Shown here: one piece after another, positions 9,101-17,088 of the stretch
Layout of the letters: each line of letters opens with the position of its first letter
How positions within the stretch are numbered: the stretch's first letter is position 1
Assembly: GCA_035501495.1 (NCBI GenBank)
Contig: DATJWB010000120.1
Span: 1 to 64,000 of the forward strand
Source: JAIQFL01 sp035501495
Lineage (GTDB): Bacteria > Acidobacteriota > Terriglobia > Bryobacterales > Bryobacteraceae
Reading direction: 5' to 3'
Length of the DNA: 64,000 nt
Notes under the pieces: model-generated
The model's database searches: none
Told to the model about the DNA's origin: nothing
Seen by the model: only the letters and a program-made list of their open reading frames with translations
Made by a program: the position numbers and the translations under genes

Positions 9101-10290
9101 GCGCATCCGCTCTCTCCCGGAATCTCGCCATGCCGCGCGATCTGGTGGATCAAGCCCTCGCGCAACTGGAAACCGAAGGCCAAATCCTGAGGGGCAGTTT
9201 CACCCCAACCCCTACCCCGCAACCCCCAAACCCCGAGGCTGAGCCCCCAACTCCCGAAGTCGAGTGGTGCCACCGCCGCTTGCTGGCGCGCATTCACCGC
9301 CTCACCATCGGCCGCCTGCGCCGCGAAATCGAACCAGTCACCACCGCGCAGTTCATGGCCTTCTTGAATCGCTGGCAGCATGTCGCTGAAGGTAGCCAGT
9401 TGCACGGGGTGGATGGCACACTGCAGATCATCCGCCAACTGCAGGGCTCCGAGTTCCCGGCCGCCGCCTGGGAGTCGGAGGTGCTGCCGCAGCGCGTGGC
9501 CCGTTACCAGCCCGACTATCTCGACCAGTTGTGCCTCTCGGGCGAAGTCAGTTGGGGACGCCTTTCGCCGCACCCGGCCTTCGACCGGACCGAGGAAGAC
9601 AACAAGAGCCGGCGGATCCGTCCCACGCGGGTCGCGCCGCTGGCGATCTTCCTGCGCGAGGATGCCGCATGGCTGTTGGCCACCCCGCAGCCATCCCCCC
9701 GGGAATCGCTGTCTCACCCGGCGCGCGAGTTGCTGGCCGTGCTGGAATCGCGCGGCGCCTCCTTTTTTGCGGATCTGGCCCGCGCCACCGGCCGCCTGGC
9801 CAGCGAAGTGGAGGACGGACTCTGGGAGTTGGTTGCCGCGGGCCTCGTGACCGCCGACGGTTTTGAGAACCTGCGCGCCCTGCTCGACCCCAAGCGGCGC
9901 GCCGGACAAGGCAAAGGACGCAGCGCCCGTCCGCGTCATGCCCCAGGGCGCTGGGCGCTTCTGCGCCACACCGACGCTCCCCCCGAAGATTTTCGCGAAG
10001 CCTTCGTCCGGCAATTGCTGCACCGCTGGGGAGTGGTGTTCCGGGACCTCGCGGTGAAAGAGCCGCTCGCGCCGGCGTGGCGCGACTTGCTGGTCGTGTT
10101 GCGCCGCATGGAATCGCGCGGCGAAATCCGCGGAGGGCGGTTTGTCGCGGCGTACCTCGGAGAGCAGTTCGCTCTGCCCGAGGCGCTCGACCTGCTGCGC
10201 TCCGTTCGCCGCAGCGGAGAAACCGCCGCCACTGCCCCCGCGCTGCTGCCCGGCTCCGCGATCACGATCTCGCCCCGAGCGCTTGCATAA
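6124..10290 (+). CDS. Lhr-type large ATP-dependent helicase
   Basis: About 1388 residues. Superfamily 2 helicase core: Walker A SAPTGSGKTLA (near 48), the TTPESLYILL segment, DEIHAV (near 174, motif II), LSATVKP (motif III), VFVNTRRLAERVAHHL, and motif VI ALQRIGRAGHW (near 363). A winged-helix and large C-terminal Lhr-specific region follow, as in the Lhr / DEAD-H-associated family (1400-1500 residues). These are 3'-5' DNA or RNA-DNA helicases implicated in repair. The frame is open from 6001, but the first 40 codons read through REP copy A, so I prefer the GTG at 6124; no clear Shine-Dalgarno supports either. Residues around 1027-1045 (TPTPTPQPPNPEAEPPTPEV) come from the G/C-rich repeat described at 9202. 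It stands alone, divergent from the peptidase gene. Confidence 0.92.
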   Translation: MQPAPEVQPLSHFDPLVADWFSARFPTVTEPQSLGWPQIRDGYDVLISAPTGSGKTLAAFLLAIDALVRRARLGPLPDQTEVVYVSPLKALSNDVHKNLEVPLAEIRALAAARGIALAPIRAALRTGDTTQWERQQMVKERPHILVTTPESLYILLTAARPREMLTGVRTLIVDEIHAVADDKRGSHLALTLARLDLLVEQHGGPKPQRIGLSATVKPVEDVAAFLSPDARIVNVGHRRALDVAVEVPRDELGPVASNEMWGEIYDRAAELIRENRTTLVFVNTRRLAERVAHHLALRLGENAVLPHHGSLSRALRLESERRLKNGELQAVVATASLELGIDIGTVDLVCQIGSPRSIAVALQRIGRAGHWVGALPKGRIFATTRDELVEAAALVRAIRKGELDRLEIPRNALDILAQQMVAVCASEEFAVDDLFALVRRAGPYRTLERKQFDTVLAMLSDGIATARGRSGAYLHHDAVNRRVKGRRNARLTAITSGGAIPDTAQYLVVAEPEGTTVGTLDEDFAVESMAGDVFLLGTTSWRIRRIESGRVRVEDAHGAAPSIPFWNGEAPGRTLELSQEMASLREEIGRIAAIPPVVDFLKRECGLDQRGAEQAAEYVLAGRAALGVMPAVNTVVAERFFDEGGGMQLVLHAPFGSRINRAWGLALRKRFCRSFNFELQAAATDNGIVISLGEQHSFPLEIVFEFLRVATVQEVLTQALLPAPMFTARWRWNASRALAIPRYQGGRKVPPPVQRMRADDLMAAVFPDQAACPENLTGEIRIPDHPLVTETIDNCLYEAMDLNGLKTVLEGIHGGAIRTVAIDTPEPSPFSHEILNANPYAYLDDAPLEERRARAVQMRRTLPSDYAEGASALDPEAIATVASEAWPPMRDADELHEALCDLSLLPVPVDQLAELGLHFAALTAARRATALATDDRIFWVPAERLAQVRSVFPKASIDPDIAAPAGARAVPDTPEKAAAEILRGWFECSGPLRASALSRNLAMPRDLVDQALAQLETEGQILRGSFTPTPTPQPPNPEAEPPTPEVEWCHRRLLARIHRLTIGRLRREIEPVTTAQFMAFLNRWQHVAEGSQLHGVDGTLQIIRQLQGSEFPAAAWESEVLPQRVARYQPDYLDQLCLSGEVSWGRLSPHPAFDRTEEDNKSRRIRPTRVAPLAIFLREDAAWLLATPQPSPRESLSHPARELLAVLESRGASFFADLARATGRLASEVEDGLWELVAAGLVTADGFENLRALLDPKRRAGQGKGRSARPRHAPGRWALLRHTDAPPEDFREAFVRQLLHRWGVVFRDLAVKEPLAPAWRDLLVVLRRMESRGEIRGGRFVAAYLGEQFALPEALDLLRSVRRSGETAATAPALLPGSAITISPRALA
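9202..9256 (+). repeat. CCCCAACCCC-type repeat inside the helicase gene
   Basis: The stretch runs CACCCCAACCCCTACCCCGC and on through AACCCCCAAACCCC and CCCCCAACTCCC. It is the same C-rich motif as the right arms of the intergenic hairpins at 35325 and 50870. Here only one arm is present and it is in frame, coding for a Pro/Thr/Asn/Glu-rich linker in the C-terminal part of the Lhr-like protein. Confidence 0.65.
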
Positions 10291-10318
10291 TTGGAACTCT
10301 TTCCAACGCAGCGACCCG

Positions 10319-10443
10319 TGGCGCGGCACTCCTGCCTGTAACCATGGGCCCCCGCAGGCCCACCGAAATTCATGAAAACCCGAAAGTCTGCTGGAGCGAT
10401 ATGGCACGGGCACTCGGGCGTGCACGGTGTCGCTTCCGGCGAA
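10319..10443 (+). repeat. REP-like repeat, copy B with extended 3' part
   Basis: Begins GTGGCGCGGCACTCCTGCCTG but loses the second hairpin. It continues into a divergent stretch ending with GGGCGTGCACGGTGTCGCT, a tail shared with copy D at 18797. It fills most of the 155-base gap between the converging helicase and methyltransferase genes. No gene is visible in the gap. Confidence 0.65.
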
Positions 10444-10445
10444 GA

Positions 10446-11144
10446 CTACACCTTGATGATCACTTCCCGCAGCCGTTCTTTCGTCAGGAAGAACTTTACC
10501 GAATCAAAGCCGCTGAAGAGCTTCTCCAGGCTCCGGTTATTGAAGAGTTGGGCAGGCCGGCGCAGGCCCTGCTGCGCCACCTGAAGCAGATTCACTTCCT
10601 GAATCCGGAACGTGTACAACGGCACTGCCTCCAGCTTGTCGTCCGACTGGAAGAATGCCAGCATGTACCCACCCGGACGCACGATGACGCGAAGCCGCTC
10701 TACCACGGCGGCCAGCAGCGTCGGCGTCAGGTACTCGAGTACATCCCAAAGCAACACGCCGTCGAACTGGCCTTCCGGATAGTCGAGGGACTGCCGCATG
10801 AAGTACTCGATCCGCCCGGGATTGGCCTGATCCACCGTGTCTTCACCGAACGTCTCGTTCAGAATTTGCAGGAAATTCTCGGAGTAGAGGCGATGGCCCA
10901 GATTCGTAATGAAGTTCACGTTTTGCTGTGTGGCGCCTCCCAGATCGAGAATCGTCAGCCCCGACTGTCCCCGGATGTAACCGAAGAACTGATCGAGGCC
11001 GCGGCTTGGGCGCGTGCTGACAGACGCGGGGCCATTTGTGTTCCGCAGCGGAATCGACCCCCGCCCGGAAGGAGCTGCCGCCGGCGGCACATCCGGACCA
11101 CGGCCCCCACGCAGCAGGTTTTTCAGCGGACCTGGAAGCGGCAT
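10446..11144 (-). CDS. SAM-dependent methyltransferase-like protein
   Basis: 232 residues from the ATG at 11144 (17 bases after the bactofilin stop). After a polar N-terminus of about 60 residues there is a Rossmann-type motif I variant (LTILDLGGATQQNV), an acidic strand-4 segment (FDGVLLWDVLEYL) and the post-motif block VVERLRVIVRPGGYMLAFF, all typical of class I methyltransferases. Motif I has GGA rather than GxG, so cofactor binding is likely but not certain. The partner could be envelope-related because the gene directly follows the bactofilin gene in the same operon. I cannot name a substrate. Confidence 0.75.
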   Translation of the reverse strand: MPLPGPLKNLLRGGRGPDVPPAAAPSGRGSIPLRNTNGPASVSTRPSRGLDQFFGYIRGQSGLTILDLGGATQQNVNFITNLGHRLYSENFLQILNETFGEDTVDQANPGRIEYFMRQSLDYPEGQFDGVLLWDVLEYLTPTLLAAVVERLRVIVRPGGYMLAFFQSDDKLEAVPLYTFRIQEVNLLQVAQQGLRRPAQLFNNRSLEKLFSGFDSVKFFLTKERLREVIIKV

Positions 11145-11160
11145 GGAATGCCTTGCAAGT

Positions 11161-11751
11161 TTACCGCCTGACCTCCGGGGCCGCGACCGAAGCCGGCGCA
11201 TGGCTCGGAGCGGGTGCCGGCGCCTGCGCCTTGGGTTGCTGTTGCGGCGCCGCCTTGGCGGGCTCCGGTTTTACGATATCGATACTGCCTTTGAAATAGG
11301 CGCCATCCTCGATAATGATGCGAGCGGTCTTGATATCGCCGACCAGCTTGGCATCCTTGCGGATCTCGATCCTCTCGGTGGCTTCCACGTTGCCCTGTAT
11401 GGTGCCCAACGCCACCACCTCGCGCGCCTTGATGCCTGCATGGAGCGACCCGTTAGGCCCGATCGTGAGCCGGTGTTCGAGTGCTTCCACCGTACCTTCG
11501 AGGTCGCCATCGACGTAGAGGTCTTCTTTGCTGAATATCTGGCCGATGATCTTGACGGCTTTGCCGATGGTGGCCGAGTTTCCACCTCCGCGGCTCTCCG
11601 GCTCAAATCGATTCACGGGCATGCTGGACACGGTAGTTGTCTCCTTTTTGGGTTCGAAGGAACTTGGCGCCACTGGGGCTGTTGGTGCGACACTCGGGCT
11701 TGGCGGGGTGAAAGGCCTGGCGGGCTCCTCATCCCGGCGTTTATTCCACAT
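11161..11751 (-). CDS. Bactofilin family cytoskeletal protein
   Basis: 196 residues with the bactofilin (DUF583) core at about 58-160. It is a run of short beta-helix turns such as ATIGKAVKIIGQIFSKEDLY, VDGDLEGTVEALEHRLTIGP, GIKAREVVALGTIQGNVEA and RIEIRKDAKLVGDIKTARI. The N- and C-terminal tails are Pro/Ala-rich and disordered, as usual. Bactofilins polymerise without nucleotide into membrane-associated filaments that position wall enzymes and other envelope machines. A strong AGGAGG-like ribosome site lies before the ATG at 11751. A 16-codon reading frame with its own ribosome site overlaps this start (see 11741-11791). The methyltransferase gene follows by 16 bases and probably shares the transcript. 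Confidence 0.93.
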   Translation of the reverse strand: MWNKRRDEEPARPFTPPSPSVAPTAPVAPSSFEPKKETTTVSSMPVNRFEPESRGGGNSATIGKAVKIIGQIFSKEDLYVDGDLEGTVEALEHRLTIGPNGSLHAGIKAREVVALGTIQGNVEATERIEIRKDAKLVGDIKTARIIIEDGAYFKGSIDIVKPEPAKAAPQQQPKAQAPAPAPSHAPASVAAPEVRR

Positions 11752-11791
11752 ATGGCCGCCCTCCTGCGGGAAATGGTATGAGTACGTTCAT
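11741..11791 (-). CDS. Possible 16-codon leader ORF overlapping the bactofilin start
   Basis: MNVLIPFPAGGRPYVE then TAA. It is preceded by AGAGGAG seven bases before its ATG (11791), which is a better ribosome site than most in the window. Its stop lies inside the first codons of the bactofilin gene in another frame, so ribosomes finishing it could reinitiate at the bactofilin ATG. The region 11792-11915 upstream holds nothing else I recognise. Whether it is translated is unproven. Confidence 0.35.
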   Translation of the reverse strand: MNVLIPFPAGGRPYVE

Positions 11792-11915
11792 GATACTGCT
11801 CCTCTAGAGTACTTGCATACGTAACTGCGGCGCAAGCCAGTTTCTAATCCTCGGGGCAGTGATGTCCGGGCATGGATCGTGAGATCGAGCACGCTCCGGC
11901 TCAGGCGCGGATCGG

Positions 11916-13214
11916 TCACCCGGCCCAGGCGAGGACCGTCTCGAGCAGCACGCCGGCGCCACGCGCGCAATCCTCCCACCGGCTGAGTTCCCCAGGCGCG
12001 TGGCTGATCCCGCCCACGCTCGGCACGAAGATCATGCCCATCGGACCAAGCGTGGCCATCATCTGGGCATCGTGCCCGGCGCCGCTCGGAAGGCGCCGCG
12101 ATTGGAGGCCGAGCTTATCGCATGCCGCCTCGATGGACTTCTGCACTTCGGGCGTGGCCAGCGCTGGGTCGTGATGGGCGATCTGACGCATCTCGATCAC
12201 GGTGTGGGTCATCGCCCCGATCTCCGCCCCGCGGGCCATGATCTGCTTCCCCAACCCCGCGATCTTGGACGCGGAGAGGTCCCGAAGTTCGACGGTAAGC
12301 CGCACCATGCCCGGCACCACATTGGGCGCGTTGGGAGTCACCGCGATTTGTCCGACGGTCCCCACCTGCGCCCCCGGCTCGCGGCGCACGATCTCGTTCA
12401 CCGCGATGGTCAGGTAGGAGGCCGCCAGCAGCGCATCCCGCCGTTCCGGCATCGGCGTGGTGCCGGCGTGGTTGGCGAAGCCGCGGATCTCCACGTCGTA
12501 CCGATCGATGGCCACGATCCCTTCCACCACACCGATCGGAATGCCAGCCTTGTCCAGAGTGCCTCCCTGCTCAATGTGCAACTCCAGGTAGCAGTGGAAA
12601 TAGCCGGGTTTGAGGCGGGCTTCCGCAATGCGATCGGGATCGCCGCCCACCTTGCGGATGGCGTCGGACTTCCGGACGCCGTTCCATACCAGGTCCAACT
12701 CACCCGGCTCGAGATGCCCCGCGGCTGCGCGGCTGCCGTAAAGGCCATTGTTGTACGCGACCCCTTCCTCGTTGCACCAGACCACCACTTCGAGCGGACG
12801 GCGCGTGGCGATCCCGGCCTCTTGCAACGTTTGGATGACCTCGATGGCGCCCAGCGAACCGAGGTCGCCGTCGAAGTTGCCTCCGTTGGGAACGGAATCG
12901 ATGTGCGATCCGAAAAGCACCGGAGCGGCACCGGCGTCGGAATCGGCGCGCCGCGCGAAGATATTTCCGGCCGAATCGACTCGCGGCTTCAGGCCCGCCG
13001 CTTCCATCAGCCCCATCACGTAGCGCCGTCCCGCGACATCGGCATCCGAGTAGGCCACGCGGCTGACCCCGCCGGCGAAATCGCCCCCGGACGGACGGCC
13101 GAACACGCTGAGCGCTTCGAGGTGTTCGCGCAGGCGGGCGCCGTTCACCCGCGGACCGGTTGGCGCGGCGAACGCAGGGGCCGACATGGCCGCCAGGAAG
13201 TGTCTTCGGTTCAT
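11916..13214 (-). CDS. Zn-dependent amidohydrolase, N-carbamoyl-amino-acid / allantoate hydrolase family (M20)
   Basis: 432 residues. The N-terminus MNRRHFLAAMSAPAFAAP looks like a twin-arginine signal, so the enzyme is probably exported. The M20/HyuC metal site is visible: SHIDSVPNGGNFDGDLG (His and bridging Asp), VVVWCNEEGVAYNNGLYGSR (catalytic Glu pair), ELHIEQGGTLD (His), and GISHAPGELSRWEDC near the C-terminus (last His). The NHAGTTPMPERRDAL segment belongs to the dimerisation lid of the family. It likely hydrolyses N-carbamoyl-L-amino acids, allantoate or ureidoglycine-like compounds; the choice cannot be made from sequence. An export signal is unusual for this normally cytosolic family. 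It is followed on the same strand, across a gap of about 40 bases, by nothing closer than the bactofilin leader, and preceded by the esterase at 13254. Confidence 0.88.
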   Translation of the reverse strand: MNRRHFLAAMSAPAFAAPTGPRVNGARLREHLEALSVFGRPSGGDFAGGVSRVAYSDADVAGRRYVMGLMEAAGLKPRVDSAGNIFARRADSDAGAAPVLFGSHIDSVPNGGNFDGDLGSLGAIEVIQTLQEAGIATRRPLEVVVWCNEEGVAYNNGLYGSRAAAGHLEPGELDLVWNGVRKSDAIRKVGGDPDRIAEARLKPGYFHCYLELHIEQGGTLDKAGIPIGVVEGIVAIDRYDVEIRGFANHAGTTPMPERRDALLAASYLTIAVNEIVRREPGAQVGTVGQIAVTPNAPNVVPGMVRLTVELRDLSASKIAGLGKQIMARGAEIGAMTHTVIEMRQIAHHDPALATPEVQKSIEAACDKLGLQSRRLPSGAGHDAQMMATLGPMGMIFVPSVGGISHAPGELSRWEDCARGAGVLLETVLAWAG

Positions 13215-13253
13215 CCGTCCATCGTGACACAGGATCCGCCCGTGAAGGCACGG

Positions 13254-14132
13254 CTACTTCATCTTCAGGAACCCGGCAGCGTCCAGCCAGTCGTAAAACC
13301 GCTCGGGCCAATGGGCCACCGGTCCCTTGGTCGTGGCGCGTACTCCAAATCCATGGCCCACGTGCGTATAGACATGCAGTTCCGCCGAGGCGCCGGCCTT
13401 CTTCAGAGCCAGGTACAGCTCGGGCAGGCCCTGCGAAATGTTCTGCCGGTCGTTTTCGCCGCACGCCAGAAATGCCGGAGGCGTTTCCTTGGAAAGCCGC
13501 ATGTCTTTCGGGATGGCTGGATAGAGTAGCGCCTGAAAGGACGGCTTCGAGCTCACGCGGTCGATGGGGTCGGCCGCTCCCGCGTGCCCGCTGTCGAATC
13601 GCGTGGCGGCCAGCGCGGCCAGTTCTCCGCCCGCGGAGAAGCCCATGACCCCGATCCGGTCCGGATCCACGTTCCACTCCGCCGCCCGGCCCCGCACCAG
13701 CCGGATGGCCCTCTGGGTGTCCGCCAGCGACTCGCCTTCTACCTGGTAGGTGGACTCCTTCTCCCGCGCCAGCCGGTATTTCAAAACAAACCCGGCCACG
13801 CCGTGTTCGCTGAGCCATTTGGCGACGTTGTAGCCTTCGTGGTCCATCCACAGTTCGCTGTGCCCGCCGCCCGGTGCGATCACTACCGCCGCCCCGGTGG
13901 CCGCGTCCCGGGACGGCAGGTACGCTGTAATCGACGGGTGGTGGATGCCGTGGACCACGTGGTCTCCTCCGGGCGCGGCAATCCGCACCACTTCTTCCCC
14001 GGTCTTGCCCTCTGATCCCGGTGCGCCGTTTGGCCATAGCAGAATCACCTGCGGTTCGGCCGATCGGGCGGCCACCGAGAAGGCGCACAGCAGCCCAGCC
14101 AGCCGCACTCCCGATATCGTGGAATTTCGCAT
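13254..14132 (-). CDS. Exported alpha/beta hydrolase (BD-FAE/xylanase-like esterase)
   Basis: 292 residues from the ATG at 14132, chosen because it begins a clear signal peptide (RNSTISGVRLAGLLCAFSVA). Catalytic features of the esterase/lipase fold are visible: the oxyanion region VVIAPGGGHSELW, the nucleophile elbow GVMGFSAGGELAA, the acid in ACGENDRQNISQGLP and the His in THVGHGFGVR. Proteins of this pattern (PNGAPGSEGKTGEE near the N-terminus) are annotated as BD-FAE or acetyl-xylan-esterase-like and probably deacylate plant polysaccharide or similar esters outside the cytoplasm. It lies 39 bases upstream of the M20 hydrolase start on the same strand, so the two may form an operon of secreted hydrolases. 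Confidence 0.87.
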   Translation of the reverse strand: MRNSTISGVRLAGLLCAFSVAARSAEPQVILLWPNGAPGSEGKTGEEVVRIAAPGGDHVVHGIHHPSITAYLPSRDAATGAAVVIAPGGGHSELWMDHEGYNVAKWLSEHGVAGFVLKYRLAREKESTYQVEGESLADTQRAIRLVRGRAAEWNVDPDRIGVMGFSAGGELAALAATRFDSGHAGAADPIDRVSSKPSFQALLYPAIPKDMRLSKETPPAFLACGENDRQNISQGLPELYLALKKAGASAELHVYTHVGHGFGVRATTKGPVAHWPERFYDWLDAAGFLKMK

Positions 14133-14208
14133 GGCTGTAAAGGTTCGGAGCGCCTCCCTCCGGTTACCCGAACTTTCGATAGGGACTCCCCGCATGGTCG
14201 GGGCCGAC

Positions 14209-14256
14209 GTGGCGCAGACACACATGTCTGCCGCAGTCCCGACTCTTCGGGACGCT
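14209..14256 (+). repeat. REP-like repeat, copy C
   Basis: GTGGCGCAGACACACATGTCTGCCGC followed by the perfect stem GTCCCGA-CTCT-TCGGGAC (14236-14253). The first hairpin has also changed on both sides (CAGACA...TGTCTG), so pairing is kept. It lies in the 227-base gap between the divergent esterase and decarboxylase genes; I see no other feature there. Confidence 0.8.
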
Positions 14257-14359
14257 TTTCGCGCTTCGTTCGAAGCCGCTCTCTTGATCCAAGACAGCAG
14301 ATCTTTCCCGAACGTTATCAAGTTTCCGGCGACGACCACCGATAGATCCAGTGGAAGGT

Positions 14360-15868
14360 ATGACAGCGTCACTGGCAAGGCATGCGCTCCTCGTGTCCGG
14401 GGAGCCTGGATCTCGACCTCCATCCGGAGAAACGCTCGACCCCGCCGATTGGAGCAGCTTTCGCCTCCAGGCACACCACATGCTGGACGACATCCTGGAT
14501 TACACGGAAACCATCCGCAACCGGCCGGTGTGGCAGCCGATTCCGCACGAGACTCGGGCGTCGTTTCGAAAGCCCCTGCCGCGCGGTCCGGCTGACCTTG
14601 CGTCGATCCACCACACCTTCATGAACGACATCCTCCCGTACGCCGTGGGAAATGCTCATCCCGGCTTTATGGGATGGGTGCACGGCGGGGGGACGCCGGT
14701 GGGCCTGCTGGCCGAGATGCTGGCAGCCGGGCTGAACGCGAATCTCGGGGGCCGCGACCAGATTCCCATCGAGGTGGAGCGGCAGGTCGTCGGGTGGGTT
14801 CGTGAACTCTTCGGTTTTCCCGAAACTGCCAGCGGGCTGTTCGTGACCGGGACATCCATGGCGAACCTGATCGCGGTGCTGGTGGCACGTACGCGGGCCA
14901 TCGGCCCCGGAGTGCGCCGCGAAGGTGTCGCGGCCGCCGGCAAACGCCTGGCAGGTTACACGTCGGCGGCGGCTCACGGCTCGATCGCGCAAGCCATGGA
15001 CCTGTCCGGGCTGGGAAGTGAAACCTTGCGCATCATTCCGGTGAACCACGCGCATCAGATCAACGTCCAGGCGCTGGAAGAAGCCATCGCTTGCGACCGA
15101 AGGGACGGATTCGTTCCGTTCTTCATCGCCGCGACCGCGGGCACCGTGGATGCCGGCGCTGTGGACGATCTGGCCGCTGTCTCGCGCATTGCCAGGAAGG
15201 AAAAGGCATGGTTCCACGTAGACGGCGCCTGGGGCGCTCTTGCCATGCTCGCGCCGGATCTTGCGCCCCGCCTGGCCGGGATCGAGTGCGCCGACTCCCT
15301 GGCCTTCGACTTTCACAAATGGGGACAAGTTCCCTACGATGCGGGCTTCATCCTCGTCCGGGATGGCCCGCTGCATCAGGCCACATTTGCCTCTCAGGCC
15401 GCTTACCTGCGGCGTGAGACTCGCGGGCCGGCCGCCGGCTCTCCCTGGCCCTGCGATTTTGGTCCCGACCTCTCCCGGGGCTTTCGGGCGCTGAAAACCT
15501 GGTTCACGATCCAGGCCTTCGGGGCCCGGAAGCTCGGCGCCATGATTTCGAAGACCTGCAAACTCGCGCAATATCTGCGTCAGCGGGTGGAAGCCGAGCC
15601 GGTGCTCGAGTTGATGGCGCCGGTCGCGCTCAACATTGTCTGCTTCCGCTATCGATGCGAGCGCTCCGATGAAGTCAACCGCAACATCGTCATCGACCTG
15701 CAGGAATCCGGAATCGCCGTACCATCAACCACGACCTGGAACGGCCAACTGGCGATTCGCGCCGCCATTGTCAATCACCGGACGGATCGCAGTGACATCG
15801 ACGCGCTCGTCGAGGCAGTCCTGGCGCTTGGGGCGGCGTACGCCGGGCGTTGCCCGGGAGGCCGATGA
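14360..15868 (+). CDS. PLP-dependent group II decarboxylase (aromatic-L-amino-acid / glutamate decarboxylase family)
   Basis: 502 residues from the ATG at 14360 (a GTG at 14351 is also in frame). Fold-type I PLP enzyme of the DDC family: NAHPGFMGWVHGG, LFVTGTSMANLIA, FIAATAGTVDAGAVDD, WFHVDGAWGALA (Asp for the pyridine nitrogen) and the Schiff-base lysine in AFDFHKWGQVPYDAG. The C-terminal SRGFRALKTWFTIQAFG block is also typical. It should decarboxylate an aromatic or acidic amino acid to an amine. Its TGA overlaps the ATG of the ATP-grasp gene by four bases (ATGA), so the two are translationally coupled. That suggests the amine, or its precursor, is the substrate of the ligase. Confidence 0.9.
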   Translation: MTASLARHALLVSGEPGSRPPSGETLDPADWSSFRLQAHHMLDDILDYTETIRNRPVWQPIPHETRASFRKPLPRGPADLASIHHTFMNDILPYAVGNAHPGFMGWVHGGGTPVGLLAEMLAAGLNANLGGRDQIPIEVERQVVGWVRELFGFPETASGLFVTGTSMANLIAVLVARTRAIGPGVRREGVAAAGKRLAGYTSAAAHGSIAQAMDLSGLGSETLRIIPVNHAHQINVQALEEAIACDRRDGFVPFFIAATAGTVDAGAVDDLAAVSRIARKEKAWFHVDGAWGALAMLAPDLAPRLAGIECADSLAFDFHKWGQVPYDAGFILVRDGPLHQATFASQAAYLRRETRGPAAGSPWPCDFGPDLSRGFRALKTWFTIQAFGARKLGAMISKTCKLAQYLRQRVEAEPVLELMAPVALNIVCFRYRCERSDEVNRNIVIDLQESGIAVPSTTTWNGQLAIRAAIVNHRTDRSDIDALVEAVLALGAAYAGRCPGGR

Positions 15869-17088
15869 CCAAGCTGATCGAGCCGCTCATCGGTCTCGCC
15901 ACGCTGGCGAGAATGGCCTTCGCCGGCGCCGACCTCACGCCCGTCAAGGCGCTCCTGCTCGACCGGTTGGCGCGCAACCAGAGGGATGCCAATGCCTGGA
16001 TGGACCTCGCGATCGTCCTGCAGCTCATGGGGCAGCGCGAGATCGGGTTGGCCGCGCAGGCATCCGCGCTCGAGATTCAGCGTCTGTATCGTCTCCCGTG
16101 CCCGGCAGATTCCGCGGCCGTCCGGCTGCTCGGGATCGTGACCCCGGGGGACCTGTCGGTGAACAACGCGCTGGAGTTTCTGGTGGAGGAGACCGATGTC
16201 GCCCTCGATCTGCTGTATGTATCGCCGGACCTGCCGCCTCCGTCGCTCTTTCCGGAGCACGACATCGCCATGGTGGCAGTCTGTGAAAGCGAGCGGAATC
16301 GCTCGCTGCTGCGGCACGTCGAATCGCTGGTCTCCTCGTGGCCGCGCCCGGTGATTTGCCGGCCGGAGCGCATCGCCCGCCTTTCGCGCGACCGCGCATG
16401 TCGATTGTTGCCCTCGCAGCCCGGATTGCGGGTACCACTGACCGACCGGGTCGATCGACGGGCGCTGCGGGACACCGCGGAGGCTTCGCTGCCGATCATT
16501 GTGCGGCCTGTGGACTCCCAAAAAGGTCAGGGCCTGCGGAAACTGGATCGTCCTCAGGATGTCGCTGACTATCTGAAGACCAGGCCGGAAGAGGCATTTT
16601 ATGCCGCTCCCTACCTGGACTATCGCGGGCCGGACGGGCTGTTCCGGAAATACCGCATCGTGCTGATCGATGGGCGGGCCTACGCCTGCCATATGGCGAT
16701 CTCGCACCACTGGGTGGTGCACTACATCAGCGCCGGCATGGCGGAAAGCTCAGCCAAGCGCGGCGAGGAGGCCCAATTCTTTGCCCGGTTCGACGGCGAT
16801 TTCGCCCAGCGCCACCGCCGCGCCCTTGCCACCATCGCCGGCCGGCTGGAATTGGAATACGTCGGCATCGATTGCGGGGAAACCCGCGAGGGTGAATTGC
16901 TGGTGTTCGAGGTGGATAGCGGCATGACCGTTCACTCCATGGATCCGGCCGAAATCTATCCGTACAAGCAGCCGCAGATGCGGAAGGTGTTTCGCGCCTT
17001 CCGGCAGATGTTGGTGAATGCGGCTAACCGTGGGGTATCGCCGGCCGCTTCTGTGCCTGCACGAGCGGAGCGTTTAGAAACTCCATGA
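15865..17088 (+). CDS. TPR/ATP-grasp ligase coupled to the decarboxylase
   Basis: 407 residues, with ribosome site GGGAGG just upstream of the ATG at 15865. The N-terminal 15-75 is helical with a TPR-like pair (ALLLDRLARNQRDANAWMDL). A pre-ATP-grasp domain follows to about 195. The ATP-grasp part begins with LPIIVRPVDSQKGQGL (nucleotide-binding lysine region) and shows YAAPYLDYRGPDGLFRKYRI, then GRLELEYVGIDCG and LVFEVDSGMTVHSM, where the metal-binding Glu and Asp are expected. It is probably an amide or peptide bond-forming ligase of the RimK/glutathione-synthetase class. The immediate coupling to a decarboxylase suggests a two-enzyme route to an amide of a biogenic amine or amino acid. The product is unknown. 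Its last 65 bases overlap the convergent DUF2461 gene. Confidence 0.8.
   Translation: MTKLIEPLIGLATLARMAFAGADLTPVKALLLDRLARNQRDANAWMDLAIVLQLMGQREIGLAAQASALEIQRLYRLPCPADSAAVRLLGIVTPGDLSVNNALEFLVEETDVALDLLYVSPDLPPPSLFPEHDIAMVAVCESERNRSLLRHVESLVSSWPRPVICRPERIARLSRDRACRLLPSQPGLRVPLTDRVDRRALRDTAEASLPIIVRPVDSQKGQGLRKLDRPQDVADYLKTRPEEAFYAAPYLDYRGPDGLFRKYRIVLIDGRAYACHMAISHHWVVHYISAGMAESSAKRGEEAQFFARFDGDFAQRHRRALATIAGRLELEYVGIDCGETREGELLVFEVDSGMTVHSMDPAEIYPYKQPQMRKVFRAFRQMLVNAANRGVSPAASVPARAERLETP

Noticed and set aside
7924..10425. 833-codon open frame antisense to the helicase
   Set aside because: Pure shadow of the Lhr gene; no domain, ribosome site or conserved pattern.
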